Positions 1 to 8,798 of a stretch of DNA of 64,000 bases are shown here, in pieces. A model generated the notes under the pieces. That model worked only from the letters and a program-made list of their open reading frames with translations, had not been told where the DNA came from and ran no database searches. Source of the stretch: Massilia timonae CCUG 45783 (GTDB lineage: Bacteria > Pseudomonadota > Gammaproteobacteria > Burkholderiales > Burkholderiaceae_D); NCBI RefSeq assembly GCF_000315425.1, contig NZ_JH992925.1, forward strand, positions 1 to 64,000. The letters run 5' to 3'. The stretch's first letter is position 1. Each line of letters begins with the position of its first letter. A program made the position numbers and the translations under genes.

Positions 1-1
1 C

Positions 2-556
2 ATAGAAGCGCACATCGTGGCAGGCTTACAAGACGTTGCCGACAACGTCGCTGAGCACATCAAATGGCTTGATGCCGAGATTCGAAAGCTGCAGGATGAT
101 ATCGACGATCACATTGATCGCCATCCAGGATTGAAGAACGATGCCGCACTCATCGCCAGTATCCCTGGGCTGGGGATGACGACGGTTGCCCGCATACTTG
201 GCCATCTTGGCGACATTCGTCGCTTCAAAAACGCGAAAGCCTTCGCTGCCTTCCTGGGCGTCACACCCAAACAGCGAACCTCGGGCACGTCGCTCAAAGG
301 CCGCACAATGCTCTGCAAAACCGGCAGCACATCGCTACGGGCAGCGCTTTTCATGCCCAGTATGGTCGCACGCCGACACAATCCAATCCTGCATCAATTC
401 GCCGAACGCCTATTAGCGAACGGCATGGCCAAGCGAGCAGTGATCAGCGCTGTTACCCATAAGCTAGCGCATCTGATCTACGGCGTCGTTCGAACCGGCA
501 AGCCATTTGACGCCAATTACCTTCACAAAAACCTTGCAATCCAAGACGGTATCTGA
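2..556 (+). CDS. IS110-family transposase, C-terminal part (5' end outside window)
   Basis: The frame is open to the first base of the window, so this is the 3' part of a longer gene; a GTG at 17 is the first internal start but is unlikely to be the real one. The protein has a short coiled stretch and then the C-terminal domain of IS110/IS116/IS902 transposases: an IPGLG segment near residue 55, FLGVTPKQRTSGTS near 85 and a KGRTMLCKTGSTSLRAAL segment. This domain carries the catalytic serine in IS110 enzymes, which work with a guide-like RNA made from the element end. The N-terminal RuvC-like DEDD domain is not in view. The stop lies 13 bp from the end of the convergent rhlE gene, so the element edge must lie very close to rhlE. 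Confidence 0.85.
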   Translation: MEAHIVAGLQDVADNVAEHIKWLDAEIRKLQDDIDDHIDRHPGLKNDAALIASIPGLGMTTVARILGHLGDIRRFKNAKAFAAFLGVTPKQRTSGTSLKGRTMLCKTGSTSLRAALFMPSMVARRHNPILHQFAERLLANGMAKRAVISAVTHKLAHLIYGVVRTGKPFDANYLHKNLAIQDGI

Positions 557-568
557 CCCTCGGTGGGA

Positions 569-1924
569 TTAGCGGTCGCGGCGGACGGCGGAGGCGGGGC
601 GGGGGCCGCTGTGGCGCTTCGCGGCGGCGGCGGGGGCGCCGGTGCCGGAAGTGCGCGGTTTGCCGCCACCACTGCCGCCGCCACCACCACGGCCGCCGCC
701 TGGACGGCCGCCGCGGTTCGCGTGGCCCGGGGCGCCGCTGCGCAGCTGGATCGGTTGCGGCTTGGCGTTCAGGTCGGGCTCGAAGCCGGGGATCACTGCG
801 CGCGGCAGGGTCTGCTTGATCAGCTTCTCGATGTCCTTCAGCATCTGGTGCTCGTCCACGCAGACCAGCGACACCGCCTCGCCCGTCGCGCCCGCACGGC
901 CGGTACGGCCGATACGGTGCACATAGTCTTCCGGCACGTTCGGCAGGTCATAGTTCACCACGTGCGGCAGCTGGTCGATGTCGATGCCGCGCGCCGCGAT
1001 GTCGGTGGCCACCAGCACTTGCAGGCTGCCATCCTTGAATTCCGACAGCGCCTTGGTGCGCGCCGACTGGCTCTTGTTGCCGTGGATCGCCATCGCGCCG
1101 ATGCCGTCCTTGCCCAACTGTTCCACCAGCTTGTTGGCGCCATGCTTGGTGCGCGTAAACACCAGCACCTGGTGCCAGTTGTTCGACTTGATCAGGTGCG
1201 CCAGCATCGGGTGCTTCTTGTCGCGGTCCACCGGGTGGATTTTCTGCGCGATCACTTCCACGGTCGAGTTGCGGCGTGCGACCTCGATCGATTGCGGATT
1301 GTTCAGCAGGCGGTCGGCCAGCGCCTTGATGTCGTCCGAGAAGGTGGCCGAGAACAGCAGGTTCTGGCGCTTCGGCGGCAGCAGGGCCAGCACCTTGCGA
1401 ATGTCGTGGATGAAGCCCATGTCCAGCATGCGGTCGGCTTCGTCCAGAATCAGGATTTCGATCTTCGACAGGTCGACCGTGCCCTGGCCCGCGTGGTCCA
1501 GCAGGCGGCCCGGGGTGGCGACCAGGATGTCGACGCCGTGCTTGAGCAGCTTGATCTGCGGATTGATGCCGACGCCGCCGAAAATCACGGCCGAATTCAG
1601 GTTCGTGTACTTGCCGTACAGGCGCACGCTTTCCTCGACCTGGGCCGCGAGTTCGCGGGTCGGGGTCAGCACCAGGGCGCGGATGGCGCGCGGCGCGGTC
1701 TTGTTGCGCTGGGCGGCGCCCACCGCGTCGTTCGACAGGCGGTGCAGGATCGGCAGGGTGAAGCCGGCGGTCTTGCCGGTGCCGGTCTGTGCGCCGGCCA
1801 GCAGGTCGCCGCCGTTCAGGACGGCGGGAATGGCCTGGCTCTGGATCGGCGTCGGGGCGGTATAACCTTGTTCGGTCACCGCGCGCACGATCGCGTCAGA
1901 GAGACCAAGTGAAGAGAATGACAT
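569..1924 (-). CDS. rhlE: ATP-dependent RNA helicase RhlE (DEAD-box)
   Basis: A 451-residue DEAD-box RNA helicase that unwinds short RNA duplexes in ribosome assembly or RNA decay. All family motifs are visible: the Q-motif region [21 protein letters not shown] (Walker A), [22 protein letters not shown] and [10 protein letters not shown]. The first about 380 residues are the two RecA-like domains; the tail is a Gly/Arg-rich low-complexity extension typical of RhlE. The frame stays open upstream of 1924, but family alignment starts at [13 protein letters not shown], so the ATG at 1924 is chosen. The gene ends 13 bp from the IS110 fragment; its RRDR terminus looks natural, so the insertion appears not to have removed coding sequence. 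Confidence 0.95.
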   Translation of the reverse strand: MSFSSLGLSDAIVRAVTEQGYTAPTPIQSQAIPAVLNGGDLLAGAQTGTGKTAGFTLPILHRLSNDAVGAAQRNKTAPRAIRALVLTPTRELAAQVEESVRLYGKYTNLNSAVIFGGVGINPQIKLLKHGVDILVATPGRLLDHAGQGTVDLSKIEILILDEADRMLDMGFIHDIRKVLALLPPKRQNLLFSATFSDDIKALADRLLNNPQSIEVARRNSTVEVIAQKIHPVDRDKKHPMLAHLIKSNNWHQVLVFTRTKHGANKLVEQLGKDGIGAMAIHGNKSQSARTKALSEFKDGSLQVLVATDIAARGIDIDQLPHVVNYDLPNVPEDYVHRIGRTGRAGATGEAVSLVCVDEHQMLKDIEKLIKQTLPRAVIPGFEPDLNAKPQPIQLRSGAPGHANRGGRPGGGRGGGGGSGGGKPRTSGTGAPAAAAKRHSGPRPASAVRRDR

Positions 1925-2124
1925 AGATTTTTTCAGTAAAAAACGGCCCGTCGCCACAGTGGCGGCAAGTCCTGGAAATCGGGTTGATGCGGGCGCGCAA
2001 TCAAGCGCTCGCCCGGACGCTGCCGCGCAAGCGGTCAGCAAGGATTATAGTGAAATTAGTTTCACCATAGAAAGTTTTTACGCCATTACTATGTAATGTT
2101 TTGTAAGACGCCTGGAAAAGCAAA

Positions 2125-2159
2125 CGGGCCACTGGCAAGCGCAGCCTGCCAGTGGCCCG
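2125..2159 (-). terminator. Strong hairpin downstream of suhB
   Basis: A 13-bp perfect stem (CGGGCCACTGGCA paired with TGCCAGTGGCCCG) with a 9-nt loop lies 18 bp past the suhB stop. Read on the minus strand it is followed by a T-rich stretch (GTTTGCTTTT). It fits an intrinsic terminator for suhB and insulates rhlE downstream. Confidence 0.7.
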
Positions 2160-2177
2160 ACTAGTACGGCCGTTATT

Positions 2178-2966
2178 TTACGCGAAAGGCGAAAGCAGCG
2201 GGACCAGCGCGCCGAAAACCTTCGGGCCGGCGGCGATCACGTCGCCCTTGTTCAGGTATTCGGACTCGCCATTGAATTCGCCGACGATGCCGCCGGCCTC
2301 GGTCACCAGCAGGGCGCCGGCCGCGATATCCCAGACCTTGAGGCCTTTTTCGAAATAACCGTCGATGCGGCCGGCCGCGACGTTCGCCAGTTCCAGCGCC
2401 GCCGAACCGCCGCTGCGCACGCCGTGGCTGCGCGAGGCGACCACTTCGTACATGCGCAGGTATTCGGCCAGCGCGCGTGGGTCGGGACCGTGGCCGGCCG
2501 ACAGCAGGGCGCGGCCGATGCGCTCGGTGCCGCGCACGCGGATGCGCTTGTCGTTCAGGTAGGCGCCGGCGCCCTTGGTCGCGGTGAACAGGTCGTTGCG
2601 GACCGGGTCGTAGACCAGGCCGTTGGTGATCACGCCGCGCTGCTTGAGCGCGATCGAGATGCAGTAGTTGGGATAGCCGTGCAGGAAGTTGGTGGTGCCA
2701 TCGATCGGGTCGATGATCCACACGAATTCACTCTCGTCGTTCAGGTTGCCGGATGCGCCGCTTTCTTCCGCCAGGATGGCGTGGGTCGGATAGGCCTTGA
2801 GCAGGGTCTCGACGATCGCTTGTTCCGCCGCCTGGTCGACGTCGGTGACGAAATCGTTGTGTTGCTTCTCGGAGACGACGATGCGATCGATATCGAAGGA
2901 CGCGCGGTTGATGACGGTGGCGGCGCGGCGGGCGGCCTTGATGGCCGTGTTGAGCATTGGGTGCAT
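2178..2966 (-). CDS. suhB: Inositol-1-monophosphatase family protein SuhB
   Basis: A 262-residue Mg2+-dependent inositol monophosphatase; in E. coli SuhB also acts as a partner of the rRNA antitermination complex. Seen here: the metal-binding EE pair (LAEESG, residue 68 onward), DPIDGTTNFLHG (the DPIDGT metal site) and the C-terminal WDIAAGALLVTEAGG motif. Length matches the family. The frame stays open upstream, but family similarity starts at MHPMLNTAIKAAR, so 2966 is used; an ATG three codons later is also possible. It is divergent from trmJ with about 170 bp between them, the usual arrangement in beta- and gammaproteobacteria. Confidence 0.95.
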   Translation of the reverse strand: MHPMLNTAIKAARRAATVINRASFDIDRIVVSEKQHNDFVTDVDQAAEQAIVETLLKAYPTHAILAEESGASGNLNDESEFVWIIDPIDGTTNFLHGYPNYCISIALKQRGVITNGLVYDPVRNDLFTATKGAGAYLNDKRIRVRGTERIGRALLSAGHGPDPRALAEYLRMYEVVASRSHGVRSGGSAALELANVAAGRIDGYFEKGLKVWDIAAGALLVTEAGGIVGEFNGESEYLNKGDVIAAGPKVFGALVPLLSPFA

Positions 2967-3139
2967 GGAGGCTTTTCCGTGAAAAACGCGAACGCCCACT
3001 CACGCACCTTAGGGCGTCGTGAACGATCAGCTATTGAAGAGTGATTAAAGAGCAGGGCAGTGCCGAAACGGCTACAATCGCGGGCTTGTTCCCGTTATCA
3101 CAAAAAACCGTCCGCACTGCGCGATGGTCGCTATTGTAA

Positions 3140-3901
3140 ATGAACCCGACCCAAACCGACACTTCTCTTTTCAATCGCCTTCGCTTCGTCCTGGTCGAGA
3201 CCAGCCGCGCCGGCAACGTCGGCTCGGTGGCGCGCGCCATGAAGACGATGGGGTTCAGCGACCTGGTGCTGGTCGCCCCCAAGTGCGAGAACCCGCTGAC
3301 CGACCCGGAAGCGGTGGCCTTCGCCAGCGGCGCCATCGACGTCCTGGGCCGGGCGCGCATCGTCGCCGACGTCCAGCAGGCGCTGGACGGCTGCAACTTC
3401 GCCGCCGCCGTCTCGGCCCGCCTGCGTGAATTCTCGCCGCCGGTCTGGGCCCCGCGCGCCTTCGCCGCCCACGCGGGCAGCCAGCCGGACCTGCGCCCGG
3501 CCATCGTGTTCGGCAACGAGCGGGTCGGCCTGCCGAACGGGATCGTCGAAGGCTGCAACGTCCTGATCAACATCCCGGCCAATCCCGATTACTCGTCGCT
3601 CAACCTGTCGCAGGCCGCCCAGGTGCTGGCCTATGAAGCGCGGCTGGCCGCGGTGGGCGACGGCGTCGAGGCGCGCGGCGTGGGCTTTCATGGCGAGAGC
3701 GCCAGCGTCACGCAGGTGGACGGCATGTACGCGCACCTGGAACAGGCCCTGGTGGCGATCGACTTCCTCGACGCCGACAACCCGAAGAAACTGATGCCGC
3801 GCCTGAAGCGCCTGTTCGCGCGCACCGGACTCGAGACCGAAGAAGTCAACATCCTGCGCGGCATCGCCAGCGCGATCCTGAAGGCCAGGCCGCCTCGCTG
3901 A
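3140..3901 (+). CDS. trmJ: tRNA (cytidine/uridine-2'-O-)-methyltransferase TrmJ
   Basis: A SPOUT/TrmH-family methyltransferase that 2'-O-methylates position 32 of certain tRNAs using S-adenosylmethionine. The 253-residue protein has the family motif 1 (ETSRAGNVGSVARAMKTMG, residue 20 onward), motif 2 around FGNERVGLPN and motif 3 IPANPDYSSLNLSQAAQVLAYE, which form the knotted SAM site. A C-terminal helical extension (about residues 195-253, ending RGIASAILKA) is the TrmJ-specific dimer region. It is divergent from suhB. The symbol rests on family motifs and this neighbourhood. Confidence 0.93.
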   Translation: MNPTQTDTSLFNRLRFVLVETSRAGNVGSVARAMKTMGFSDLVLVAPKCENPLTDPEAVAFASGAIDVLGRARIVADVQQALDGCNFAAAVSARLREFSPPVWAPRAFAAHAGSQPDLRPAIVFGNERVGLPNGIVEGCNVLINIPANPDYSSLNLSQAAQVLAYEARLAAVGDGVEARGVGFHGESASVTQVDGMYAHLEQALVAIDFLDADNPKKLMPRLKRLFARTGLETEEVNILRGIASAILKARPPR

Positions 3902-3948
3902 GCCGTATCGTCCCGGTCCCCGTCCGGCGCATGTCGTACACTAGGGCC

Positions 3949-4482
3949 ATGGCGAATCTCCCCCGCACCTCTCGCAGGACCTTCCTGGCCGTGGGTGGCC
4001 TGGCCGCGCTGGCGCTGGGCGCCGGCGGCGCCTGGTACCGCGCCACGCACACACCGGCAGCGCACCGCTTCGCCCTCGACGGCGAGGCGCGCGCCGCGCT
4101 GCACGCGATCGCGCCGGCCATCCTCGACGGCGCGCTGGCCCACGATCCTGGCCGCCGCGCGCAGCAGCTGAAGAGCGCCATCGACGCCGTCGAAGCCGCC
4201 ATCCGCGGCCTGCCGCAAGCCACGCAAGAAGAAGTGCAGGATTTGTTCGGCTTGCTGGCCCTGCGCCCGGCGCGGCGCCTGCTCACCGGCGTGCCGACCG
4301 GCTGGGAGAGCGCCGACATCGGCCACGTCAGCGCCTTCCTGCAAGACTGGCGCGTGCACCGCCTTGGCATGATGCGCAGCGCCTACGGCGCGCTGCACGA
4401 CCTGGTGCTGGGCGCCTGGTACGCCCAGCCGGCCAGCTGGGACGCCATCGGCTATCCCGGTCCGCCAGGGGTGCCGGCATGA
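3949..4482 (+). CDS. Tat-signal protein preceding a GMC oxidoreductase (putative small subunit)
   Basis: A 177-residue protein with a twin-arginine signal: SRRTFLAVGG followed by a hydrophobic Ala/Leu/Gly-rich stretch. It should therefore be exported folded to the periplasm. The rest is helical with no catalytic motif that I can recognise. It overlaps the GMC oxidoreductase by 4 bp (ATGA), and its position and size resemble the small Tat-exported subunits of periplasmic sugar or alcohol dehydrogenases (gluconate 2-dehydrogenase subunit 3 type). That role is inferred from context, since the sequence match is weak by eye. An ATG six codons upstream at 3931 is a possible start, but 3949 places the RR motif at a normal distance. 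Confidence 0.75.
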   Translation: MANLPRTSRRTFLAVGGLAALALGAGGAWYRATHTPAAHRFALDGEARAALHAIAPAILDGALAHDPGRRAQQLKSAIDAVEAAIRGLPQATQEEVQDLFGLLALRPARRLLTGVPTGWESADIGHVSAFLQDWRVHRLGMMRSAYGALHDLVLGAWYAQPASWDAIGYPGPPGVPA

Positions 4483-6098
4483 CGGCGCGCATTCCCGACC
4501 CGATCGAGGCTGGCGTCAAGCGCGGCTGGCGCACGCTCGACGCCTCGACGCTCGAGCACGACCGCACGCTGGAAGCCGACGTGGTCATCGTCGGCAGCGG
4601 CGCCGGCGGCGCCATCAGCGCCGAGATCCTGGCCAGATCGGGCCTGTCGGTGATCGTGCTGGAAGAGGGCCCCCTCAAATCCTCGCGCGATTTCCGGATG
4701 CGCGAGGCCGACGCCTATCCCGACCTGTACCAGGAATCGGCCGCGCGCAAGACGGCCGACAAGGCCATCAACATCCTGCAGGGCCGCGCCGTCGGCGGCT
4801 CGACCACGGTCAACTGGACCTCGAGCTTTCGCACGCCCGAACCGACCCTGGCCTGGTGGCGCCGCCACTACGCCCTTGACCAGGCCACGCCGGACGAACT
4901 GGCGCCATGGTTCGCCATGGCCGAGCGCCGCACCGGCGTGGTCGACTGGCTGGTCGGTCCGAACGAGAACAACGACATCCTGCGCCGCGGCGCGGCAAAG
5001 CTCGGGATTGCGAGCGCCGCCATCCGTCGCAACGTGCAGGGCTGCTGGAACCTGGGCTACTGCGGCATGGGTTGTCCGACCAATGCCAAGCAGTCGATGC
5101 TGGTCACCAGCATCCCGGCGGCGCTCGACCACGGCGCCACCCTGGTCACGCGCGCCCGCGCCGAGCGCCTGCGGCTGCGCGGCGAGCGGGCCGAGGAACT
5201 GGTTTGCGCCGCCCTCGGCGCGGACGGCGTGCTGCCGAACGGGCGCCAGCTGCGCCTGCGCGCGCGCCACTTCGTGGTCGCGGGCGGCGCCATCAACACC
5301 CCGGCGCTGCTGCTGCGCTCGCAGGCGCCCGATCCCAGCGGCCAGCTGGGCAAGCGCACCTTCCTGCACCCGACCTTGATCTCGGCCGCTTTCCACGAGA
5401 AGCGGGTCGAGGGCTGGGCCGGGGCGCCGCAGAGCGTGTACTCCGACCACTTCCTGTCGCAGGGCCCGATCGACGGCCCGATCGGCTACAAGCTCGAGAC
5501 GCCGCCGTTGCACCCGCTGCTGGTGGCCACCATGATGAGCGGTTTCGGCGAGCAGCACGCGGCGGCGATGCGCGACTTCGCCCACCTGGGAGGCATGCTG
5601 GCGCTGCTGCGCGACGGCTTCCATGACGAGTCGCCGGGCGGCGTGGTGCGCCTGCGCGCAGACGGCAGCGGCGAGCTCGATTACGGCCTGAACGACTACC
5701 TGTGGGATGGCGCGCGCCGCGCGCTGCTGTCGATGGCCGAGATCCAGTTCGCGGCCGGCGCCCGCGCCGTGCAGCCGGCGCACGAGAAGGCCCAGCGCTA
5801 CCGTTCCTGGGCCGAGGCGCGGCGCGAGATCGCGGCCCTGCCGCAGCGCGCCCACGTCACGCGCGTGGTCTCGGCCCATGCGATGGGCGGCTGCGCCATG
5901 AGCGGCGACGAGCGCCGCGGCGCGGTCGATCCCGCCGGCCGTTACCGTGGATTGACGAACGTGTCGGTGCACGACGGCTCGCTGTTCCCGACCTCGCTCG
6001 GCGCCAATCCGCAACTGACCATCTACGCCATCACGGCGCGCCTGGCGAGCGGCCTGGCGGCCAGCCTGACGGGCCGCCCGGCGGCGGCGCTGGCATGA
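4479..6098 (+). CDS. GMC-family FAD-dependent oxidoreductase
   Basis: A 539-residue glucose-methanol-choline type flavoprotein. The FAD-binding Rossmann motif ADVVIVGSGAGGAISAEIL lies at residues 34-52, GRAVGGSTTVNW near 107 is the second FAD contact, and VVAGGAINTPALLL near 267 is the GMC signature. The C-terminal active-site part is SAHAMGGCAMSGDERRGA, ending in SLGANPQLTIYAI. These enzymes oxidise alcohol or sugar hydroxyls; the substrate cannot be told here. No signal peptide is seen, so it could travel with the Tat-signal protein whose gene overlaps it. It overlaps the next gene by 4 bp (ATGA), so all three are translationally coupled. Confidence 0.9.
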   Translation: MTARIPDPIEAGVKRGWRTLDASTLEHDRTLEADVVIVGSGAGGAISAEILARSGLSVIVLEEGPLKSSRDFRMREADAYPDLYQESAARKTADKAINILQGRAVGGSTTVNWTSSFRTPEPTLAWWRRHYALDQATPDELAPWFAMAERRTGVVDWLVGPNENNDILRRGAAKLGIASAAIRRNVQGCWNLGYCGMGCPTNAKQSMLVTSIPAALDHGATLVTRARAERLRLRGERAEELVCAALGADGVLPNGRQLRLRARHFVVAGGAINTPALLLRSQAPDPSGQLGKRTFLHPTLISAAFHEKRVEGWAGAPQSVYSDHFLSQGPIDGPIGYKLETPPLHPLLVATMMSGFGEQHAAAMRDFAHLGGMLALLRDGFHDESPGGVVRLRADGSGELDYGLNDYLWDGARRALLSMAEIQFAAGARAVQPAHEKAQRYRSWAEARREIAALPQRAHVTRVVSAHAMGGCAMSGDERRGAVDPAGRYRGLTNVSVHDGSLFPTSLGANPQLTIYAITARLASGLAASLTGRPAAALA

Positions 6099-7069
6099 GC
6101 TCGCGCACCCTGCTGCGGCTGATCCTGCTGGCGCAGGCGCTGGCGGCGCTCGCCATCTGCGCGGCCGGCATGCGTTGGCTCGGGCTTGGCGGCTGGCAGG
6201 CCGCCGCGCTGGGGCTGGGCAGCGTGGCGCTGGTGCGCCTGCTGATCAATGCCAACAACTTCCTGCTGGCGGCGCGCGCCGCCAGCCCGACGCCGCCCGC
6301 GTTCAGGGTCGCGCCGGGCGCCGCCTTGCGCATGTTTTGGGAAGAGTTCAGCACCAGCATGCTGATGACCTCCTGGCACATGCCGCGCGCGCGGGCGTAC
6401 ACCCGCATCCATCCCGGCGGGGCGGCGCCGCCGGTGCTGCTGGTGCACGGCTACGGCTGCAACAGCGGCTACTGGGACCATCTGACGCCGCTGCTGGTTG
6501 CGGCGCGCATCAGCCACGCCACGCTCGACCTGGAGCCGCTGACCGGCGACATCGACGGCTATGCCGCGCGCATCGAGGAAGCGGCGCAGCAGCTGTGCGC
6601 GCAAGCCGGCGCGAGGCAACTGGTCGTGGTCGCGCACAGCATGGGCGGGCTGGCGGCGCGCGCCTGGATGCGCACCCATGGCGCGCAGCAGGTGGCGCGC
6701 CTGGTCACGCTCGGCACGCCGCACCACGGCACCTGCCTGGCCGCCTTTGGGCTGGGCATCAATGCGGGCCAGATGCGGCGCATGGGCGTGGCCGGGCCCG
6801 AATGCGCGTGGCTCGCCGCGCTTGCGGCTGGCGAAGCGCCCGAGGTGCGCGCGCGGATCGTCTCGATCTACAGCCACCACGACAACATCATCGCGCCGCA
6901 GACCTCGAGCGAACTGCCGGGCGCGCGCAACCTGGCGCTGGGTGGCGTGGGCCACGTGGCGCTCGGCCGCAACCCGCGCGTGCTGGCCATGGTCATGCGC
7001 GAAATCGAGGCCTTGCGTAGCGACCGTGTGGCGCCTGCCGCGACGCACCATCGGCATGGCATCCCTTAG
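6095..7069 (+). CDS. Alpha/beta hydrolase (lipase-like), membrane-anchored
   Basis: A 324-residue alpha/beta hydrolase. Two hydrophobic segments (about residues 4-24 and 31-55) suggest an inner-membrane anchor. The catalytic domain begins at PPVLLVHGYGCNSGYW (oxyanion region), has the nucleophile elbow VVAHSMGGLAARAW near residue 180, and ends with HHDNIIAP and GVGHVAL, likely holding the acid and the histidine. TLGTPHHG after the elbow is typical of bacterial lipases and PGAP1-like esterases. The start at 6095 overlaps the GMC stop (ATGA); the frame extends upstream inside the GMC gene, but that part is out-of-frame translation of it. Confidence 0.87.
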   Translation: MSSRTLLRLILLAQALAALAICAAGMRWLGLGGWQAAALGLGSVALVRLLINANNFLLAARAASPTPPAFRVAPGAALRMFWEEFSTSMLMTSWHMPRARAYTRIHPGGAAPPVLLVHGYGCNSGYWDHLTPLLVAARISHATLDLEPLTGDIDGYAARIEEAAQQLCAQAGARQLVVVAHSMGGLAARAWMRTHGAQQVARLVTLGTPHHGTCLAAFGLGINAGQMRRMGVAGPECAWLAALAAGEAPEVRARIVSIYSHHDNIIAPQTSSELPGARNLALGGVGHVALGRNPRVLAMVMREIEALRSDRVAPAATHHRHGIP

Positions 7070-7144
7070 CTGGCTCACGACTGGCTCACGGCGCCGCCGC
7101 CGCGTGGTAAAGTGGTCACAACATCGCATTCCCGGAGCGCCATC

Positions 7145-8002
7145 GTGGCCCGTATCCTCATCATCGAAGACAACCCAGCGAATATCGAGCTGATGTCGTT
7201 CCTGCTCGGCGCCTATGGACACACGCCGCTTTCCGCCGCCGACGGCCCGCGTGGCGTGGCCGCCGCGCGCAGCGAGCGCCCCGACCTGATCGCCTGCGAT
7301 GTCAACCTGCCCGGCATGGATGGCTTCGCGGTGCTGGCCGCGCTCAAGACCGAGCCTTCGCTTGCCGGCGTGCCGATCCTGGCCGTGACCGCGCTGGCGA
7401 TGGCGGGCGACCGCGAAAAGGTGCTGGCCGCCGGCTTCGACGGCTACGTCAGCAAGCCGATCGAACCGGAGAGCTTCGTCGCCGAGCTCGAAGCCTTCCT
7501 GGCTGCCGCGCCGGCCGCCGCGAGCGCGCCCGCAGTGCAGCCCGCAGTGCAGCCCGCAGTGCAGCCCGCGGCGGCGGCCCAGTCCGCGCCCGCGCCCAAG
7601 CCCGGCGCCGCGCCGGCGGAGCGCACGCTGCTGCTGGTCGACGACGACCGCTTCATGCTGGGCGTGCTGAACGACATGCTGGCCGGCCAGCCCTACCGCG
7701 TGCTGAGCGCCTGTTCGGGCGAAGAAGCGCTCGAGGTGCTCGACCACGAAGCGGTCGAGGTGATCCTGTGCGACCAGGCCATGCCCGGCATGCGCGGCAC
7801 CGAAGTGCTGGCGCGCGCCGCCGAGCGTTATCCCAAGACCGTGCGCCTGATGCTGTCCGGCCAGCCCGACCTCACCGAGATCGAGGCGGCGATCGCGAGC
7901 GGCGTGGCCGACGACCACTACGTCAAGCCGCTGGGCGCGCGCACCCTGCGCGAACGGATCGACGAGGCCTTCCGCCTGCAGAGCCAGCGCGGCGCCGCCT
8001 GA
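7145..8002 (+). CDS. Response regulator with two receiver domains
   Basis: A 285-residue protein of two REC domains without a DNA-binding or enzymatic output domain. The first (residues 1-120) has IIEDN, the phosphoacceptor in CDVNLPGMDG and the conserved Lys in VSKPIEP. The second (about 160-280) has LLVDDD, CDQAMPGMRG and YVKPLGA. They are joined by an Ala/Pro/Gln-rich linker containing a perfect 12-bp triplication. The start is a GTG with GGAG 8 nt upstream; an ATG at 7112 in the same frame has no evident ribosome site. Such proteins relay phosphate or act by protein contact. No sensor kinase lies next to it. Confidence 0.85.
   Translation: MARILIIEDNPANIELMSFLLGAYGHTPLSAADGPRGVAAARSERPDLIACDVNLPGMDGFAVLAALKTEPSLAGVPILAVTALAMAGDREKVLAAGFDGYVSKPIEPESFVAELEAFLAAAPAAASAPAVQPAVQPAVQPAAAAQSAPAPKPGAAPAERTLLLVDDDRFMLGVLNDMLAGQPYRVLSACSGEEALEVLDHEAVEVILCDQAMPGMRGTEVLARAAERYPKTVRLMLSGQPDLTEIEAAIASGVADDHYVKPLGARTLRERIDEAFRLQSQRGAA
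7529..7564 (+). repeat. Triple 12-bp tandem repeat in the inter-receiver linker
   Basis: Three identical copies of CCCGCAGTGCAG, each encoding Pro-Ala-Val-Gln in the linker between the two receiver domains. Repeat number could vary by slippage and change linker length without breaking the frame. Confidence 0.9.
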
Positions 8003-8036
8003 ACGGGGCGGGGCGATCGGGCCGATCGAAAGATTC

Positions 8037-8054
8037 ATCGAACGACCGTTCGAT
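8037..8054 (+). promoter_or_regulatory. Inverted repeat, likely operator of the TetR-family gene
   Basis: ATCGAACG-AC-CGTTCGAT is a perfect 8-bp inverted repeat around a 2-bp centre, 38 bp upstream of the TetR gene start. Size and symmetry match operators bound by TetR-family dimers, so autoregulation is likely. A second, shorter palindrome (CGATCGGGCCGATCG) lies just upstream. Confidence 0.6.
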
Positions 8055-8092
8055 GTTATCCTTGCGGGAATGCACTATTAACTTCGGCCTAC

Positions 8093-8788
8093 ATGCAACA
8101 AAAAGCCCCGCGCCGCACCCGTGAACGCATCCTCGAGCTCTCGCTCAAGCTGTTCAACGAGTTCGGCGAGCCCAATATCACGACGACCGTCATTGCCGAG
8201 GAGATGAATATCTCGCCCGGCAATCTGTATTACCATTTCCGCAACAAGGACGACATCGTCAATTCGATCTTCGTCCAGTTCGAAGCGGAGATCGAGCGCG
8301 TGCTCGCGGTGCCGGCCGGGCGTCGCTCGAACATGGAAGACGTGTGGCTGTACCTGCACCATATGTTCAAGCTGATCTGGCGCTACCGCTTCTTCTACCG
8401 CGACCTGAACGACCTGCTGTCGCGCAACCGCAAGCTCGAACTGCACTTCAAGGCCATCCACGCCCACAAGATCAAGGTCGCGCGCCAGCTGTGCGAAGAC
8501 CTGCGCAGCGAAGGCTCGCTCGAGGCGTCCGACCAGCAGATCGGCGCGATGGCGACCAATATGGTGGTGGTGGCGACCTACTGGCTGTCGTTCGAGTACG
8601 TGCGCAATCCGCGCAAGTACAGCGAGCAGCAGGCCATCGCCGACGCGCTGGCGCGCGGCTGCTACCAGGTGCTGTCGATGGTCGGCCCCTACCTGCGCGG
8701 CGAGACCCGGGTGCTGTTCGAGAAGCTGTCCGACGATTATCTTCAAAAACTGTCGGCCGACGCCAAGCCGGGCGCCGACTTCTTCTGA
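8093..8788 (+). CDS. TetR/AcrR-family transcriptional regulator
   Basis: A 231-residue regulator with an N-terminal helix-turn-helix (residues 8-55): RERILELSLKLFNEFGE, then TTTVIAEEMNISPGNLYYHFRNKDD, the classic TetR recognition region. The C-terminal ligand domain carries DDLLSRNRKLELHF, a pattern seen in regulators with a DUF6754/TetR_C-type domain near fatty-acid or polyhydroxyalkanoate genes; the ligand is unknown. The 18-bp palindrome just upstream is its probable operator. The LOG-family gene follows 10 bp after its stop and is likely co-transcribed. Confidence 0.9.
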   Translation: MQQKAPRRTRERILELSLKLFNEFGEPNITTTVIAEEMNISPGNLYYHFRNKDDIVNSIFVQFEAEIERVLAVPAGRRSNMEDVWLYLHHMFKLIWRYRFFYRDLNDLLSRNRKLELHFKAIHAHKIKVARQLCEDLRSEGSLEASDQQIGAMATNMVVVATYWLSFEYVRNPRKYSEQQAIADALARGCYQVLSMVGPYLRGETRVLFEKLSDDYLQKLSADAKPGADFF

Positions 8789-8798
8789 GGCTGACACG

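Noticed and set aside
563-1912. Long plus-strand open frame of 449 codons
   Set aside because: It is the antisense shadow of rhlE, with repetitive Ala/Arg/His composition and no domain.
7529-7564. Triplicated 12-bp repeat as a possible iteron
   Set aside because: It is in frame and encodes PAVQ linker copies; no replication gene nearby.
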